Positions 36,101 to 44,372 of a DNA stretch of 64,000 nucleotides are shown in pieces. Origin of the DNA: Bacillota bacterium. Its GTDB lineage: Bacteria > Bacillota > SHA-98 > UBA4971. The stretch lies in NCBI GenBank assembly GCA_024653485.1, contig JANLFY010000007.1, positions 62,001 through 126,000 of the forward strand, read 5' to 3'. The position numbers and the translations under genes are program-made. The notes beneath the pieces were generated by a model that worked only from the letters and a program-made list of their open reading frames with translations, was not told where the DNA came from and searched no databases. Every line of letters starts with the position of its first letter. Positions within the stretch are counted from its first letter, which is position 1.

Positions 36101-38345
36101 CACGGCTCTCGGGGCGCTTGAGTATCTGGCGTCCTTCCCATATGGGTGCGTGGAGCAAACCATGAACTCCTTCCTTCCCGACGTGGTCGTGTCACGCGTC
36201 ATTCGCGAGCTCGGGGCGAAAGCGTCAGGGGTGGAAAAGGACCTTCCGAAGATGGTCTCTGCGGGTCTCGCCAGGCTCTACCGCTACCAACACTTCGACG
36301 GCGGTTGGGGTTGGTGGGAATACGACGAGACGGATCCGAGGATGACGGCGTACGTGGTGTACGGCCTCGACCTTGCGCGAAAGGCCGGGTTCGACGTGGA
36401 CGAACGGGTTCTGGCTAGGGGGAAGGCTGCCCTCGCTGAGCTGATCAATGAGCCCCGCAACGTCGATGACCTGGTATACGAGCTCTTCGTCATGTCCGAG
36501 GTCGGTGCGAGAACCCTGCCCAGGCTGAATGAGATGGTCTCGAGGAGACGCGAGCTGTCCGAGTACTCGCTCGCACTCCTCGCGTTGACCCTGCGCAAAC
36601 AGGGCAGGGTGAGCGACGCCCGGCTCGTGCTGAAGGATCTGCTGGCAGCGGCGCGCGGCGACGGTCTGCGGACGTACTGGGACGCCCCGGACGGGGAAAG
36701 GCGCTGGGCGGACAACCGCGTGGAAACGACGGCTCACGCTCTGATGGCGCTGCTCGCGGTGGATCCCAAGAACGAGAGGATACCTAGCGTCGTGCGATGG
36801 CTTGCGGATGCGCGACAGGGTGTGGCGTGGTTTTCCACCAAGGATACCGCAGCAGCGGTGTTCGCACTGGCCGAGTACATCAAGCTGCGCGACGAAGTGT
36901 CGCCCGACTATACAGCGGTGGTTCGCATGAATGGAAAGGACATCGGCAGGGTGCGTTTCACCGCGAAGGACGTTTTCGAGAAAGAGGTTGAAATCGTGGT
37001 GCGCCCCACAGAGATCGTGCGCGGCGCGAACGTGCTCACGATCTCCAAGGATGAAGGGAGAGGCAGGCTATACTATGCTTTCTCGTGCGAATACCACACC
37101 GCTGCGGAGACCGTTTCGCCAGTTGCCAATGGCGTGGCGGTTGTCCGAGGCTACTACAGGCGGTTTCCCGCCCGACAGGCCGCAGGCGGGACAACAGGAG
37201 CAGTGGGCGGGGGGCTCATAGGAGGTGGCGGCGCGTCGCGGGCGCACGCCGACCACAGGGGAACAGACGTCGGCCTTGGGGACAAGACAAGTCACGTGTA
37301 TGAGCCCGTAACCGGACCCGTGAAACCCGGCGAGGAAATATACGTTCGCATAACCATCAGGGCGGACAGTCCATACACCTATGTGATCGTGGAGGATCCG
37401 CTACCGTCGGGATTCGAGGCATCAGACGAACCTGTAGATGCGTACAGCTGGGACTTTTGGTACGGCAGGAAGGAAGTGCGCGACGAAAAAGTGGCCTTCT
37501 TCAGCGGGTACCTGAGGAAAGGCGAGAACGAGATAGTGTATCCCATACGGGCGGAACGGCCCGGGACGTACAGGGTAATGCCGACTCGGGTCTGGGCGAT
37601 GTACTCCCCTGAGGTCTTTGGACAATCAGCAAGCTCGACGATATCTTGCGTTGAACCTGTCCTCGCAAGCTTCTCTACGCTTCTCAAGGATCCCGAGCGC
37701 AGCCGGAACCATAACATCACCCTGGCTGCGGCGGCGGTCGATGGTGTTGTGCTCCAGCCGGGCGAGGAGTTTTCGTTCGACCGCGTCGTGGGTCCGAGGC
37801 TCGCGGAGACAGGGTACAAGGAGGCCCGTGTAATCTCCGGAGGCCGGAGCGAACCGGGGATCGGCGGCGGGGTGTGCCAGGTGTCGACGACCCTCTACAA
37901 TCTGGCGCTGTTGGCGGGGCTGGAGATAGTGGAGCGGCATCCACACTCCAGGCCGGTGGATTACGTCCCGCCAGGGCTCGACGCGACAGTGGCGCAAGGC
38001 CAGTGCGATCTCAAGTTCCGTAACACGCTTGGCGTGCCAATCACCTTCTCGGCGCAAGTGGACGGGGGCAGGCTGGTCATGGAGGCGAGCGGGCGGCTCC
38101 TGAAGCCGCCTGAAGTCAGTGTGACCACGGAGATCCTCAAGACCGAGAGACCGAGGCTGATCGGTAGCCCGAGCGGAGCGGCTCCGGGAGGAGCGGAGGG
38201 GCCCGCGGCTTCCGTGAATGGAGGGGAAGACGGAATCCGTGTAGCCGTGTGGAGGAGTTTCAGGCTTGATGGCGAAACCACAAGAGAGCTGGTATCAGAG
38301 GACTACTACAGACCGGTGCATGCGGTGGCTTCGGCCCTGCATTAG
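33198..38345 (+). CDS. Bacterial alpha-2-macroglobulin fused to a C-terminal VanW domain
   Basis: A 1715-residue secreted protein with a signal peptide (residues ~1-33). It has a chain of macroglobulin beta domains (TDRPVYRPGQRVFFKG near residue 245; bait region toward the middle; FWNPTIITDRNGTAKIEFTMPDNLTTWR as the A2M domain), then the thioester site YGCVEQ with C984 and Q987, and the alpha/alpha barrel (FDGGWGWWEYDE). A late beta domain (VEDPLPSGFEA, ~1400) follows. Residues ~1490-1635 are a VanW domain (LQPGEEFSFDRVVGPR, GGGVCQVSTTLYNLAL). Such proteins trap proteases by covalent thioester attack. No lipobox is seen. Fusion to VanW, a cell-wall associated domain of unknown activity, is unusual. 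The usual PBP1C partner is not adjacent. Confidence 0.92.
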   Translation: MRASFPRSTRYAAALTILAAVLLAVVARPLSADSADTGYLHVYVEERVWAPSEHPSVIVRGKGSSRVDLEVWKFDPAKQYEEHGSLSSVAETLPRGEAVLVKEITQYPRPEKQGEDFTLEVPIATEGIAGYVVRVSDNKGREDATWILVTDLGLVTKQADDKLVVYSHTFTSDVPCERAQVTVFSEGREVGRGTTGHDGVWVLSTPDLPRNLTVVGTFGTSFAQVTSSYYWEDSRYKAYIYTDRPVYRPGQRVFFKGILRKEMDGEYEVLREEPVTVEVRDAVDACIYKFETTTNGYGSFVGEVVLGDEPSLGTYRVLATVRGSTHSGMFKVAAYRKPEYQVQVKTSKTTYVAGDEIEAKVKATYYFGAPVPGAKVRYAVYSQPHELPYYLPEDLGYYPEGDTDLGYYGELVASGETVTDARGSATFDVKTGPADTTRRMFIEAVVTDESRREVTGRASVIVARGLFDLSVQPVAYVFEPGQPVSVKVRAETMEGRPLATLLKWQAMRETWEGRKAKRWKEASGELRTAADGRGSLEFKPRDEGAYVVEVVGRDARGNRIASEAYVWVASGAGRWPSYGGPEIEIVTDKDVYNVGDTARVLVNTVFDDAWALVAVEGRDITWHEVAHIEGHTKLFEVPVTRQHMPNAFFTVTVVRGKRLFSNEKPIYVSTKDNYLNVVIMPNKETYEPGEKATYVVKTCDATGRPVQSEVSLGVVDASIYAISPEIAPDIKKVFYGSIWNRVVTNYSFPEWYYGGADKDGGSAEIRKDFEDTAFWNPTIITDRNGTAKIEFTMPDNLTTWRATAKAHTMKTQVGSATRDVVATKDMIVRIATPRFFTLGDKTAVTTVVHNYTGRKSVAKVAMRAKGIALVDAGERVVELAPMSQKSIDWRVECEEVGDASFVASLLDDDGRVRDSMEQTVPVLAFGVRHEVHEAGESGDERVVRFDVPENALAGTVKAKLRLAPSIAATALGALEYLASFPYGCVEQTMNSFLPDVVVSRVIRELGAKASGVEKDLPKMVSAGLARLYRYQHFDGGWGWWEYDETDPRMTAYVVYGLDLARKAGFDVDERVLARGKAALAELINEPRNVDDLVYELFVMSEVGARTLPRLNEMVSRRRELSEYSLALLALTLRKQGRVSDARLVLKDLLAAARGDGLRTYWDAPDGERRWADNRVETTAHALMALLAVDPKNERIPSVVRWLADARQGVAWFSTKDTAAAVFALAEYIKLRDEVSPDYTAVVRMNGKDIGRVRFTAKDVFEKEVEIVVRPTEIVRGANVLTISKDEGRGRLYYAFSCEYHTAAETVSPVANGVAVVRGYYRRFPARQAAGGTTGAVGGGLIGGGGASRAHADHRGTDVGLGDKTSHVYEPVTGPVKPGEEIYVRITIRADSPYTYVIVEDPLPSGFEASDEPVDAYSWDFWYGRKEVRDEKVAFFSGYLRKGENEIVYPIRAERPGTYRVMPTRVWAMYSPEVFGQSASSTISCVEPVLASFSTLLKDPERSRNHNITLAAAAVDGVVLQPGEEFSFDRVVGPRLAETGYKEARVISGGRSEPGIGGGVCQVSTTLYNLALLAGLEIVERHPHSRPVDYVPPGLDATVAQGQCDLKFRNTLGVPITFSAQVDGGRLVMEASGRLLKPPEVSVTTEILKTERPRLIGSPSGAAPGGAEGPAASVNGGEDGIRVAVWRSFRLDGETTRELVSEDYYRPVHAVASALH

Positions 38346-38595
38346 GAGCCGTTGGTGCCAGGGGCGCGTTCGTCACCAGATGAGGCTTGGATGAGGCTTG
38401 ATCGCCACGTGTCTCCGGCAGCTCCGCGTTTGAGAGCCGAGAGCGCGCTCTGGACGCAGGGCGGTCGGCGGCGGTGAGCGACGCACGGACCGGCGGAAGC
38501 CTGTCTTGTGCGGCGGGTTGCGCGGGTTGAGGAGAAGGCCGGGGCGGAGCGGCCGTTGGGCTTGAAACGACGTACAGCAAGGTGGAGGGAGTTGT

Positions 38596-40005
38596 TTGGC
38601 TGGGCGAGCGACCAGCGTGGAGCTGCGTAAGACTCCCCCGACGCCGGATGCGGCGGCGGGGGATGTTCTTGCTATGAGACGGAGGGTCATTCAGCTGTCG
38701 GCCCCGGTGTTCGCCGAGGTCGTCCTCCAGACCTTGACTCAGGTAGTGGACATGGCGATGGTGGGGCGGCTCGGGGCGAGCGCCATCGCAGCAGTGGGCT
38801 TGAGCATGCAGCCTCTGTTTCTCGGGCAGGGCGTGTTCATGGGGCTGTCCGTAGGCACGACCGCTCTGGTGGCGCGGTTCACAGGGGCTCAGGACCGCCG
38901 GATGGCTGCCAGGACCAATCACCAGTCCTTCTTGGTGTCGATGATTCTTGCGATCGGCATGTCGGCCGGGGTGTACGCGTACGCGCGAGACATCGTGGGT
39001 CTCATGGGCGCGGAGCCGGACGTGATCGCCCTTGGCACGTCATATCTCAGGCGCCTCGCGCCGGGGTTCGGCGCTCTCCTCGGCACAATGACCGTCGGTG
39101 GAGCTCTGCGCGGCGCGGGAGACACGACCACCCCCATGAAGATCAACGTGCTGGTGAACTTCGTCAACGTCGTGGGAAACTACGCGCTCATCTTCGGGCA
39201 TCTCGGCTGCCCAGCGTTGGGAGTGGAGGGGGCAGCGTTGGCTACGACAGCGTCGAGGATCGTTGGCGGGGCGCTGTTCGTTTGGGCATCGTGGCGACCT
39301 GGATCGCCCGTAGCGCCTACGAGGCGTCAGCGTCTCGAGGAATACCTCAAGGTCGATGTCGCGCTGGTCGGACGGGTGCTCAGGGTGGGAGTGCCTGCAA
39401 TCCTCGAGAGGCTGGTCATAAGCTCCGGGATGCTTGTTTACATAAGGGAAGTGGCCGGCCTGGGAACGGTCGTGTATGCCGCGCACAACGTGGCCAACAA
39501 CGCGGAGTCGCTGTCCTTCATGCCAGGTCTCGCGTTCGCAACAGCCGCGACCGCTCTCGTGGGACAGGGTTTGGGCGCTGGGAAGCCCGACGCCGCGGAA
39601 CGGAGCGCCCAAGAAGCGCTGAGGCTCGGCCTCACCGTCATGGGCGCGATGGCGTTGGTTTTCCTCGCAGCGCCTCAGTACCTTATGATGATCTTCACGT
39701 CCGATCCGGAGATAATCAGGCTCGGGTCAATGGCGCTGCGCGTGATATCCTTCGCGCAGATCCCGATGGGTGTGGCGTTCATTTACTCTGGAGCTTTACG
39801 CGGGGCGGGGGACACTCGATCCGTTCTCTACGTGACGGTATTCGCGGTGTGGGTTGTGAGGCTCAGCGCGACTTACATTCTGGTAAGCGTGGGCGGGCTT
39901 GGCCTCGTCGGCGCCTGGCTCGCGATGGTAGCGGACTGGCTCGTCCGCGGAGTGTACGTGTGGCGCAAGTTCAGGTCGGGCCGATGGAAACCGCTTCAGG
40001 TGTGA
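38596..40005 (+). CDS. MATE-family multidrug/Na+ antiporter 1
   Basis: A 469-residue membrane protein with about twelve helices in two internally similar halves, each showing the MATE pattern (VDMAMVGRLGASAIAAVGL; LRGAGDTTTPM in the first half and LRGAGDTRSVL in the second). MATE carriers export cationic drugs or metabolites in exchange for Na+ or H+. TTG at 38596 follows GGAGGGAG. A second MATE gene follows within about 50 bases; the two proteins are related but clearly different, so this is an old duplication. Confidence 0.92.
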   Translation: MAGRATSVELRKTPPTPDAAAGDVLAMRRRVIQLSAPVFAEVVLQTLTQVVDMAMVGRLGASAIAAVGLSMQPLFLGQGVFMGLSVGTTALVARFTGAQDRRMAARTNHQSFLVSMILAIGMSAGVYAYARDIVGLMGAEPDVIALGTSYLRRLAPGFGALLGTMTVGGALRGAGDTTTPMKINVLVNFVNVVGNYALIFGHLGCPALGVEGAALATTASRIVGGALFVWASWRPGSPVAPTRRQRLEEYLKVDVALVGRVLRVGVPAILERLVISSGMLVYIREVAGLGTVVYAAHNVANNAESLSFMPGLAFATAATALVGQGLGAGKPDAAERSAQEALRLGLTVMGAMALVFLAAPQYLMMIFTSDPEIIRLGSMALRVISFAQIPMGVAFIYSGALRGAGDTRSVLYVTVFAVWVVRLSATYILVSVGGLGLVGAWLAMVADWLVRGVYVWRKFRSGRWKPLQV

Positions 40006-40056
40006 TCAGTAGCATACTGCGCGGTTTCTCAGGATGCCCCGCTGGAAGGGACGGAA

Positions 40057-41427
40057 ATGGTGACATCGATCGAGAGCTTGGACCTGGCAGCCCAGAAGCG
40101 CGGAATCGATCGTGAGATCAGGAGACTTGCTTGGCCAGCCATATCCGAAATGATCCTCCATATGTTCGTCTGGATCGTCGACACGGCCATGGTCGGCCGC
40201 CTCGGAGCTCAGGCCCTGAGCGCGGTGGGTCTCGGCGGGAACGTCTATTGGACGTGCACGTGGATCTGCGGAGCCATCGGGATAGGCGTCCAGGCCATGG
40301 TGGCGCGCGCGGTCGGGGCGGGAGACACGCGAAGAGCGGCGTTTTCCGCGGGCCAAGGACTTCTCGCTGGGTTCGGGCTGGGCGCCGTGCTGGCCGGGGG
40401 CGCGATGGGGGCTGCTCCTTGGGTCTACCGGTTAGCCGGCTTCGCGCAAGACGTGAGCGTTCCTGGCATCGAGTACATGCGGATCGTAGGCGCGGGAGCG
40501 CTCCTCTTCATACCCTTGCAGGTTGGGGCGGCCATTCTCCGCGGGTCGGGCGACACGCGTACCCCGTTGTACGTAACGCTGGTGACAAACTCCGCAAATC
40601 TCGTCGGGGACTACGTTCTCATCTTCGGCGTCTTCGGTCTCCCCAAGCTCGGTGTGAGGGGTGCGGCGCTCGCCACGCTAATCGCCCATGTGATCGGCGG
40701 CCTGCTGACCCTCGGAGCGGTTTTCCGAAGGAACGGACGGGTGCGTCTGCGAGCGAGGGACGTCCTTCGTGTGGACGCATGCACGCTCAGAACGCTGGTC
40801 AGACTGAGCGTGCCCGCAGGCGTCGAAGAGGCGCTCATGAACGGTTCGCGCCTTCTATCATCGTTCATCATCGCGACCCTCGGGACCGCAGCGTTTGCCG
40901 CGAATCAAGTGACTGTGGCCGCGGAAGCGCTTTCTTTCATGCCAGGCTACGGTTTCGCGATGGCAGCGGGCATTCTGGTGGGACAGAGCCTCGGAGCCAG
41001 GAGGCCGGACCTTGCGATGCAAGTGGGCTACAGGTCGCTGCGGCACTCGGTGGCGGTGATGGGAAGCGTGGCCGTGGCGTTCCTTGCAGCGCCGCGTTTC
41101 ATAATCGGAGTGTTTACGGACGACCCGGAGGTCATTTACACGGCCTCCGTCTGTCTGCGCATAGCCGCTTTCGAGCAGATCTTCATCGGGATCACCGACA
41201 CGCTCTGCGGCTCCCTCCGTGGAGCCGGCGACACGCGCACGGCGCTTCGCATCACCGCCGCCGGCACGTGGCTTGTCCGTGTGCCGCTCGTAGTGGTTGC
41301 CGTGTACCTTCTGCACCTCGGCCTCCCCGCAGTGTGGGCCATAACCTGCCTCGACTGGGCCGTCCGCGCCGTCCTGGCCGCGAGGCATTTTCGCGCCGGA
41401 AGGTGGCAAGAGGCGCGAGTGCATTGA
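40057..41427 (+). CDS. MATE-family multidrug/Na+ antiporter 2
   Basis: A 456-residue, twelve-helix MATE protein with the same landmarks as its upstream neighbour (VDTAMVGRLGAQALSAVGL, LRGSGDTRTPL, LRGAGDTRTAL, EALSFMPGYGFAMAAG). ATG at 40057. The closeness of the two genes suggests one transcript; whether they form a heterodimer or act separately is unknown. Confidence 0.92.
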   Translation: MVTSIESLDLAAQKRGIDREIRRLAWPAISEMILHMFVWIVDTAMVGRLGAQALSAVGLGGNVYWTCTWICGAIGIGVQAMVARAVGAGDTRRAAFSAGQGLLAGFGLGAVLAGGAMGAAPWVYRLAGFAQDVSVPGIEYMRIVGAGALLFIPLQVGAAILRGSGDTRTPLYVTLVTNSANLVGDYVLIFGVFGLPKLGVRGAALATLIAHVIGGLLTLGAVFRRNGRVRLRARDVLRVDACTLRTLVRLSVPAGVEEALMNGSRLLSSFIIATLGTAAFAANQVTVAAEALSFMPGYGFAMAAGILVGQSLGARRPDLAMQVGYRSLRHSVAVMGSVAVAFLAAPRFIIGVFTDDPEVIYTASVCLRIAAFEQIFIGITDTLCGSLRGAGDTRTALRITAAGTWLVRVPLVVVAVYLLHLGLPAVWAITCLDWAVRAVLAARHFRAGRWQEARVH

Positions 41428-41475
41428 AGTCTCCAGGGGCCCCGGTCAAGAATATGAGTTTTCCACAAGGAAACC

Positions 41476-41516
41476 CACATCTTGTGTGGAATGCTATATC
41501 CATCCACTATATGTGG
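41476..41516 (+). promoter_or_regulatory. nrdJ promoter with two NrdR-box-like palindromes
   Basis: A promoter TTGTGT (41482-41487), 17 bases, CACTAT (41505-41510) is overlapped by two palindromes: CACATCTTGTG (41476-41486) over the -35, and CCACTATATGTGG (41504-41516) over the -10. Their centres are 29 bases apart. The known NrdR box is ACACWATATATWGTGT-like, in pairs about three helical turns apart, in ribonucleotide reductase promoters. This predicts repression of nrdJ by NrdR. nrdR itself is not in the window. Confidence 0.6.
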
Positions 41517-41635
41517 AGCGATTGCCAGCAACTGGCTGGTGCTGCCGACGTTTTCGGCGACTTCCTCGGCAGCATCTTCTGCAGGACCGTCCACGATCCG
41601 GCCGTTTGTCGGCCTGCTCTCCGGGAGGGGTTGGC

Positions 41636-44260
41636 GTGAGCTTGTGTCTCTCTTTGAAAGAGCCGCGGATATCCAGCAACGCCATGGCTGTGCTGGAAAG
41701 CCGGTACCTGAGAAAGGACGAAACGGGAAAGGTGGTTGAGACCCCAGGGGAGATGTTCTGGCGAGTGGCCAGGAACATCGCGCTGATGGACGCTTTGTAC
41801 GATCCGCGGGTGTACAGAGCGCCAGGCGGCGAACTTGGCGAGACGGTCGAGCCTGCGACCAGGCCGCCTCACTCCACCGACATCGACGCGGCGGCTTTCG
41901 TGTCGGATCTCACGCGGTGGGATTGGGCTGCGCTGAGACACGCATTCGAGGACATGGTCGCACGAGGCCTCGTCACAGCGACATGGGAAGAGGTCGAGCA
42001 GGTGGTGGAGCAGTCCTCGGGATCGCTGGCTCTAGCGGCTGTAGAGTTCTACAACCTCATGGTTGAGGGGGTGTTCATGCCTAACTCGCCGGCGCTCAGC
42101 AACGCCGGCAGGGAGCTGCAGCAGCTCTCCGCGTGCTTTGTGCTTCCCATCGAGGATTCGATGGTGAGCATTTTCGACACGCTCAAGCACGCCGCGCTCA
42201 TCCACCAGTCAGGCGGCGGCACAGGCTTTGCTTTCAGCAGGCTGCGTCCAAAGAACGATGTCGTAAGGACCACGGGTGGGGTCGCGTCGGGACCCGTGTC
42301 GTTCATGAAGGTCTTCAACGCCGCCACCGAGGCGGTGAAGCAAGGAGGCGTGAGGCGCGGTGCCAACATGGGCATCCTTCGGGTCGACCACCCCGATATC
42401 CTGGAGTTCATCACAGTCAAGAACGAGCCCGGTCAGGTAACGAACTTCAACATCTCAGTCGCGCTCACGGGGAAGTTCATGGAGGCCGTCGACAGCGACG
42501 GCGAATACGAGCTCGTGAACCCGCGGAGCGGCGAGGTCACCGGGCATCTTAGAGCCCGGCAGGTCTTCGACCTCATTGTGGAGTCGGCGTGGCGCACGGG
42601 GGAGCCGGGCGTCATATTCATCGATCGCCTGAACGAGTTCAACCCCACACCGAACGTGGGAGTGTATGAGGCTACCAATCCTTGCGGGGAGCAGATGCTG
42701 CTTCCTTACGAGGCGTGTAACCTTGGCTCAATAAACTTGGCGAAGTTTGCCATAGGGACGGGATGGGGCTCCCGAGACCCGGGCTCGTCCGTGAATTGGG
42801 AGGCGCTGCGCGACACGGTCCACGTCGCGATGCACTTCCTCGACAACATGATAGACGCGAGCCGCTACCCCCTGCCGGAGATCCAGGCCATGCACAAGGG
42901 CAATCGCAAGGTCGGCCTGGGCGTTATGGGGTGGGCGGACCTCCTGGCTGAACTGGGGGTCCCGTACGACTCCGAGGAGGCTGTCGCCCTAGCTGAGAGG
43001 GTGATGAGCTTCATTCTCGAGGAAAGCAGGAAGGCATCCGCCGAGCTCGCGCGGCGGAGGGGAGTCTTCCCGAACTGGAAAGGAAGCAAGCGCGAGGAGC
43101 AGGGCCTCAGGGTGCGGAACGCCACCACCACGACGGTCGCGCCGACGGGGACCATCAGCATCATCGCGGGGGCCTCGTCGGGCATAGAACCCTTCTTCAG
43201 CCTCGCGTTTACCAGACACGTCCTTGACCGCAAGGAGCTCGCCGAGGTAAACCCGCTGCTCGAAAGGCGGGCGAAGGAGCTTGGGATATACACGCCGGAG
43301 CTCATGGAGGTCATAGGTTCGCGCGGAACGCTGGCGGGCGTCGCCGGCATCCCTGAAGATTTCCGGCGGGCATTCGTGACCGCACACGAGATCGAGCCAG
43401 AGTGGCATGTGAGGATGCAGGCAGCTTTCCAGAAATTCACGGACAATGCCGTGTCCAAGACGGTGAATTTCCCGCACGACGCTGAGCCCGCAGACGTGGA
43501 GAAAGTCTTCCGTCTTGCGTACGAGCTGGGCTGCAAGGGAGTGACCGTGTACAGGGACGGGAGCCGCGAAGAGCAGGTCCTGACGGTCGGAGCGCGGTCG
43601 GGAAGCTGTCCAGACGGAGGCCGCGAGGGCAGCGCCGGAGGCTCGCGGAAGGATTTCGCGGACGGGGGAACGGCACGGGCGACTGGCACCGAGAAGGACG
43701 GCGCAGCGGGAGGCCAGCGCATCAACGGCGTGTGGGGGAAGATTCGCCCGATAGAAAGGCCCGACAGGCTGGAAGGGTTCACCGACGTCAGGGCGACGCC
43801 CCTTGGCAAGCTCTTCCTCACGCTCAATACGGTGAATCGCCACCCCATCGAGCTGTTTGCACAGATCGGAAAGGCGGGAAGCGATGTCTCGGCTTTCACC
43901 GAGGCGATAGCGAGGCTCGTGTCGATCGCCCTTCGGTCGGGTGTGGACCCTCAGGAGGTCGCCGACCAGCTCGTAGGCATCGGTGGTTCGCGGAGCATCG
44001 GGTTCGGTCCAAACAGGGTGCGGTCGGTTCCTGACGCCATCGGACGGTTCCTGGACGGTTACCTCCGAGAGCTGCGCGGCGAGACATCCGTGAACGTGCT
44101 CGAAGCCCGCACGGCGGGTGGCGGCGAGGCCGAGGCGTTCGCGAGCGACGAGGCCGCCTCGTCCAAGCTCTTCAGTCTCTGTCCGTCTTGCGGCACCTGG
44201 AACCTGGTCCACACGGAAGGGTGCCTCAAGTGCATGGCGTGCGGGTACAGCGAATGCTGA
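41636..44260 (+). CDS. nrdJ: Adenosylcobalamin-dependent (class II) ribonucleoside-diphosphate reductase
   Basis: An ~874-residue enzyme that makes deoxyribonucleotides using a thiyl radical generated from coenzyme B12, independent of oxygen. The finger-loop Cys is C350 in NPCGEQ; the first redox Cys lies in LQQLSACFVLP; VAPTGTISIIAGASSGIEP is also typical. A Gly-rich linker (~residues 655-700) leads to a TSCPD-like domain, here without its Cys (GIGGSRSIGFG, RSVPDAIG), and a C-terminal zinc-like tail with CPSC and CMAC. GTG at 41636 follows GGGAGGGG by five bases; the longer frame from 41486 runs through the promoter and is rejected. Confidence 0.95.
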   Translation: MSLCLSLKEPRISSNAMAVLESRYLRKDETGKVVETPGEMFWRVARNIALMDALYDPRVYRAPGGELGETVEPATRPPHSTDIDAAAFVSDLTRWDWAALRHAFEDMVARGLVTATWEEVEQVVEQSSGSLALAAVEFYNLMVEGVFMPNSPALSNAGRELQQLSACFVLPIEDSMVSIFDTLKHAALIHQSGGGTGFAFSRLRPKNDVVRTTGGVASGPVSFMKVFNAATEAVKQGGVRRGANMGILRVDHPDILEFITVKNEPGQVTNFNISVALTGKFMEAVDSDGEYELVNPRSGEVTGHLRARQVFDLIVESAWRTGEPGVIFIDRLNEFNPTPNVGVYEATNPCGEQMLLPYEACNLGSINLAKFAIGTGWGSRDPGSSVNWEALRDTVHVAMHFLDNMIDASRYPLPEIQAMHKGNRKVGLGVMGWADLLAELGVPYDSEEAVALAERVMSFILEESRKASAELARRRGVFPNWKGSKREEQGLRVRNATTTTVAPTGTISIIAGASSGIEPFFSLAFTRHVLDRKELAEVNPLLERRAKELGIYTPELMEVIGSRGTLAGVAGIPEDFRRAFVTAHEIEPEWHVRMQAAFQKFTDNAVSKTVNFPHDAEPADVEKVFRLAYELGCKGVTVYRDGSREEQVLTVGARSGSCPDGGREGSAGGSRKDFADGGTARATGTEKDGAAGGQRINGVWGKIRPIERPDRLEGFTDVRATPLGKLFLTLNTVNRHPIELFAQIGKAGSDVSAFTEAIARLVSIALRSGVDPQEVADQLVGIGGSRSIGFGPNRVRSVPDAIGRFLDGYLRELRGETSVNVLEARTAGGGEAEAFASDEAASSKLFSLCPSCGTWNLVHTEGCLKCMACGYSEC

Positions 44261-44372
44261 GCGTAATCCCTTGCCGCCAGGCTTCGCCGAGCCATGGCCG
44301 AGCCATGACAGACTGCAGCCGCCGGCAAGCTACGCCGGCCGGGAGGTGGCGGTGCACATCGCACGACCGGAC

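Noticed and set aside
38596-41427. Recent duplication of MATE genes
   Set aside because: The two proteins share family motifs but differ throughout; no long identical DNA stretches were seen.
41428-41635. Cobalamin riboswitch upstream of nrdJ
   Set aside because: The B12-box core (GCCACTG and conserved flanks) was not found; the segment is better explained by a promoter with NrdR-like palindromes.
43950-44050. Loss of cysteines in the TSCPD-like domain of NrdJ as a defect
   Set aside because: Cys-free versions with a GIGGSRS-type loop appear to be a normal subtype of class II reductases, so it is not evidence of decay.
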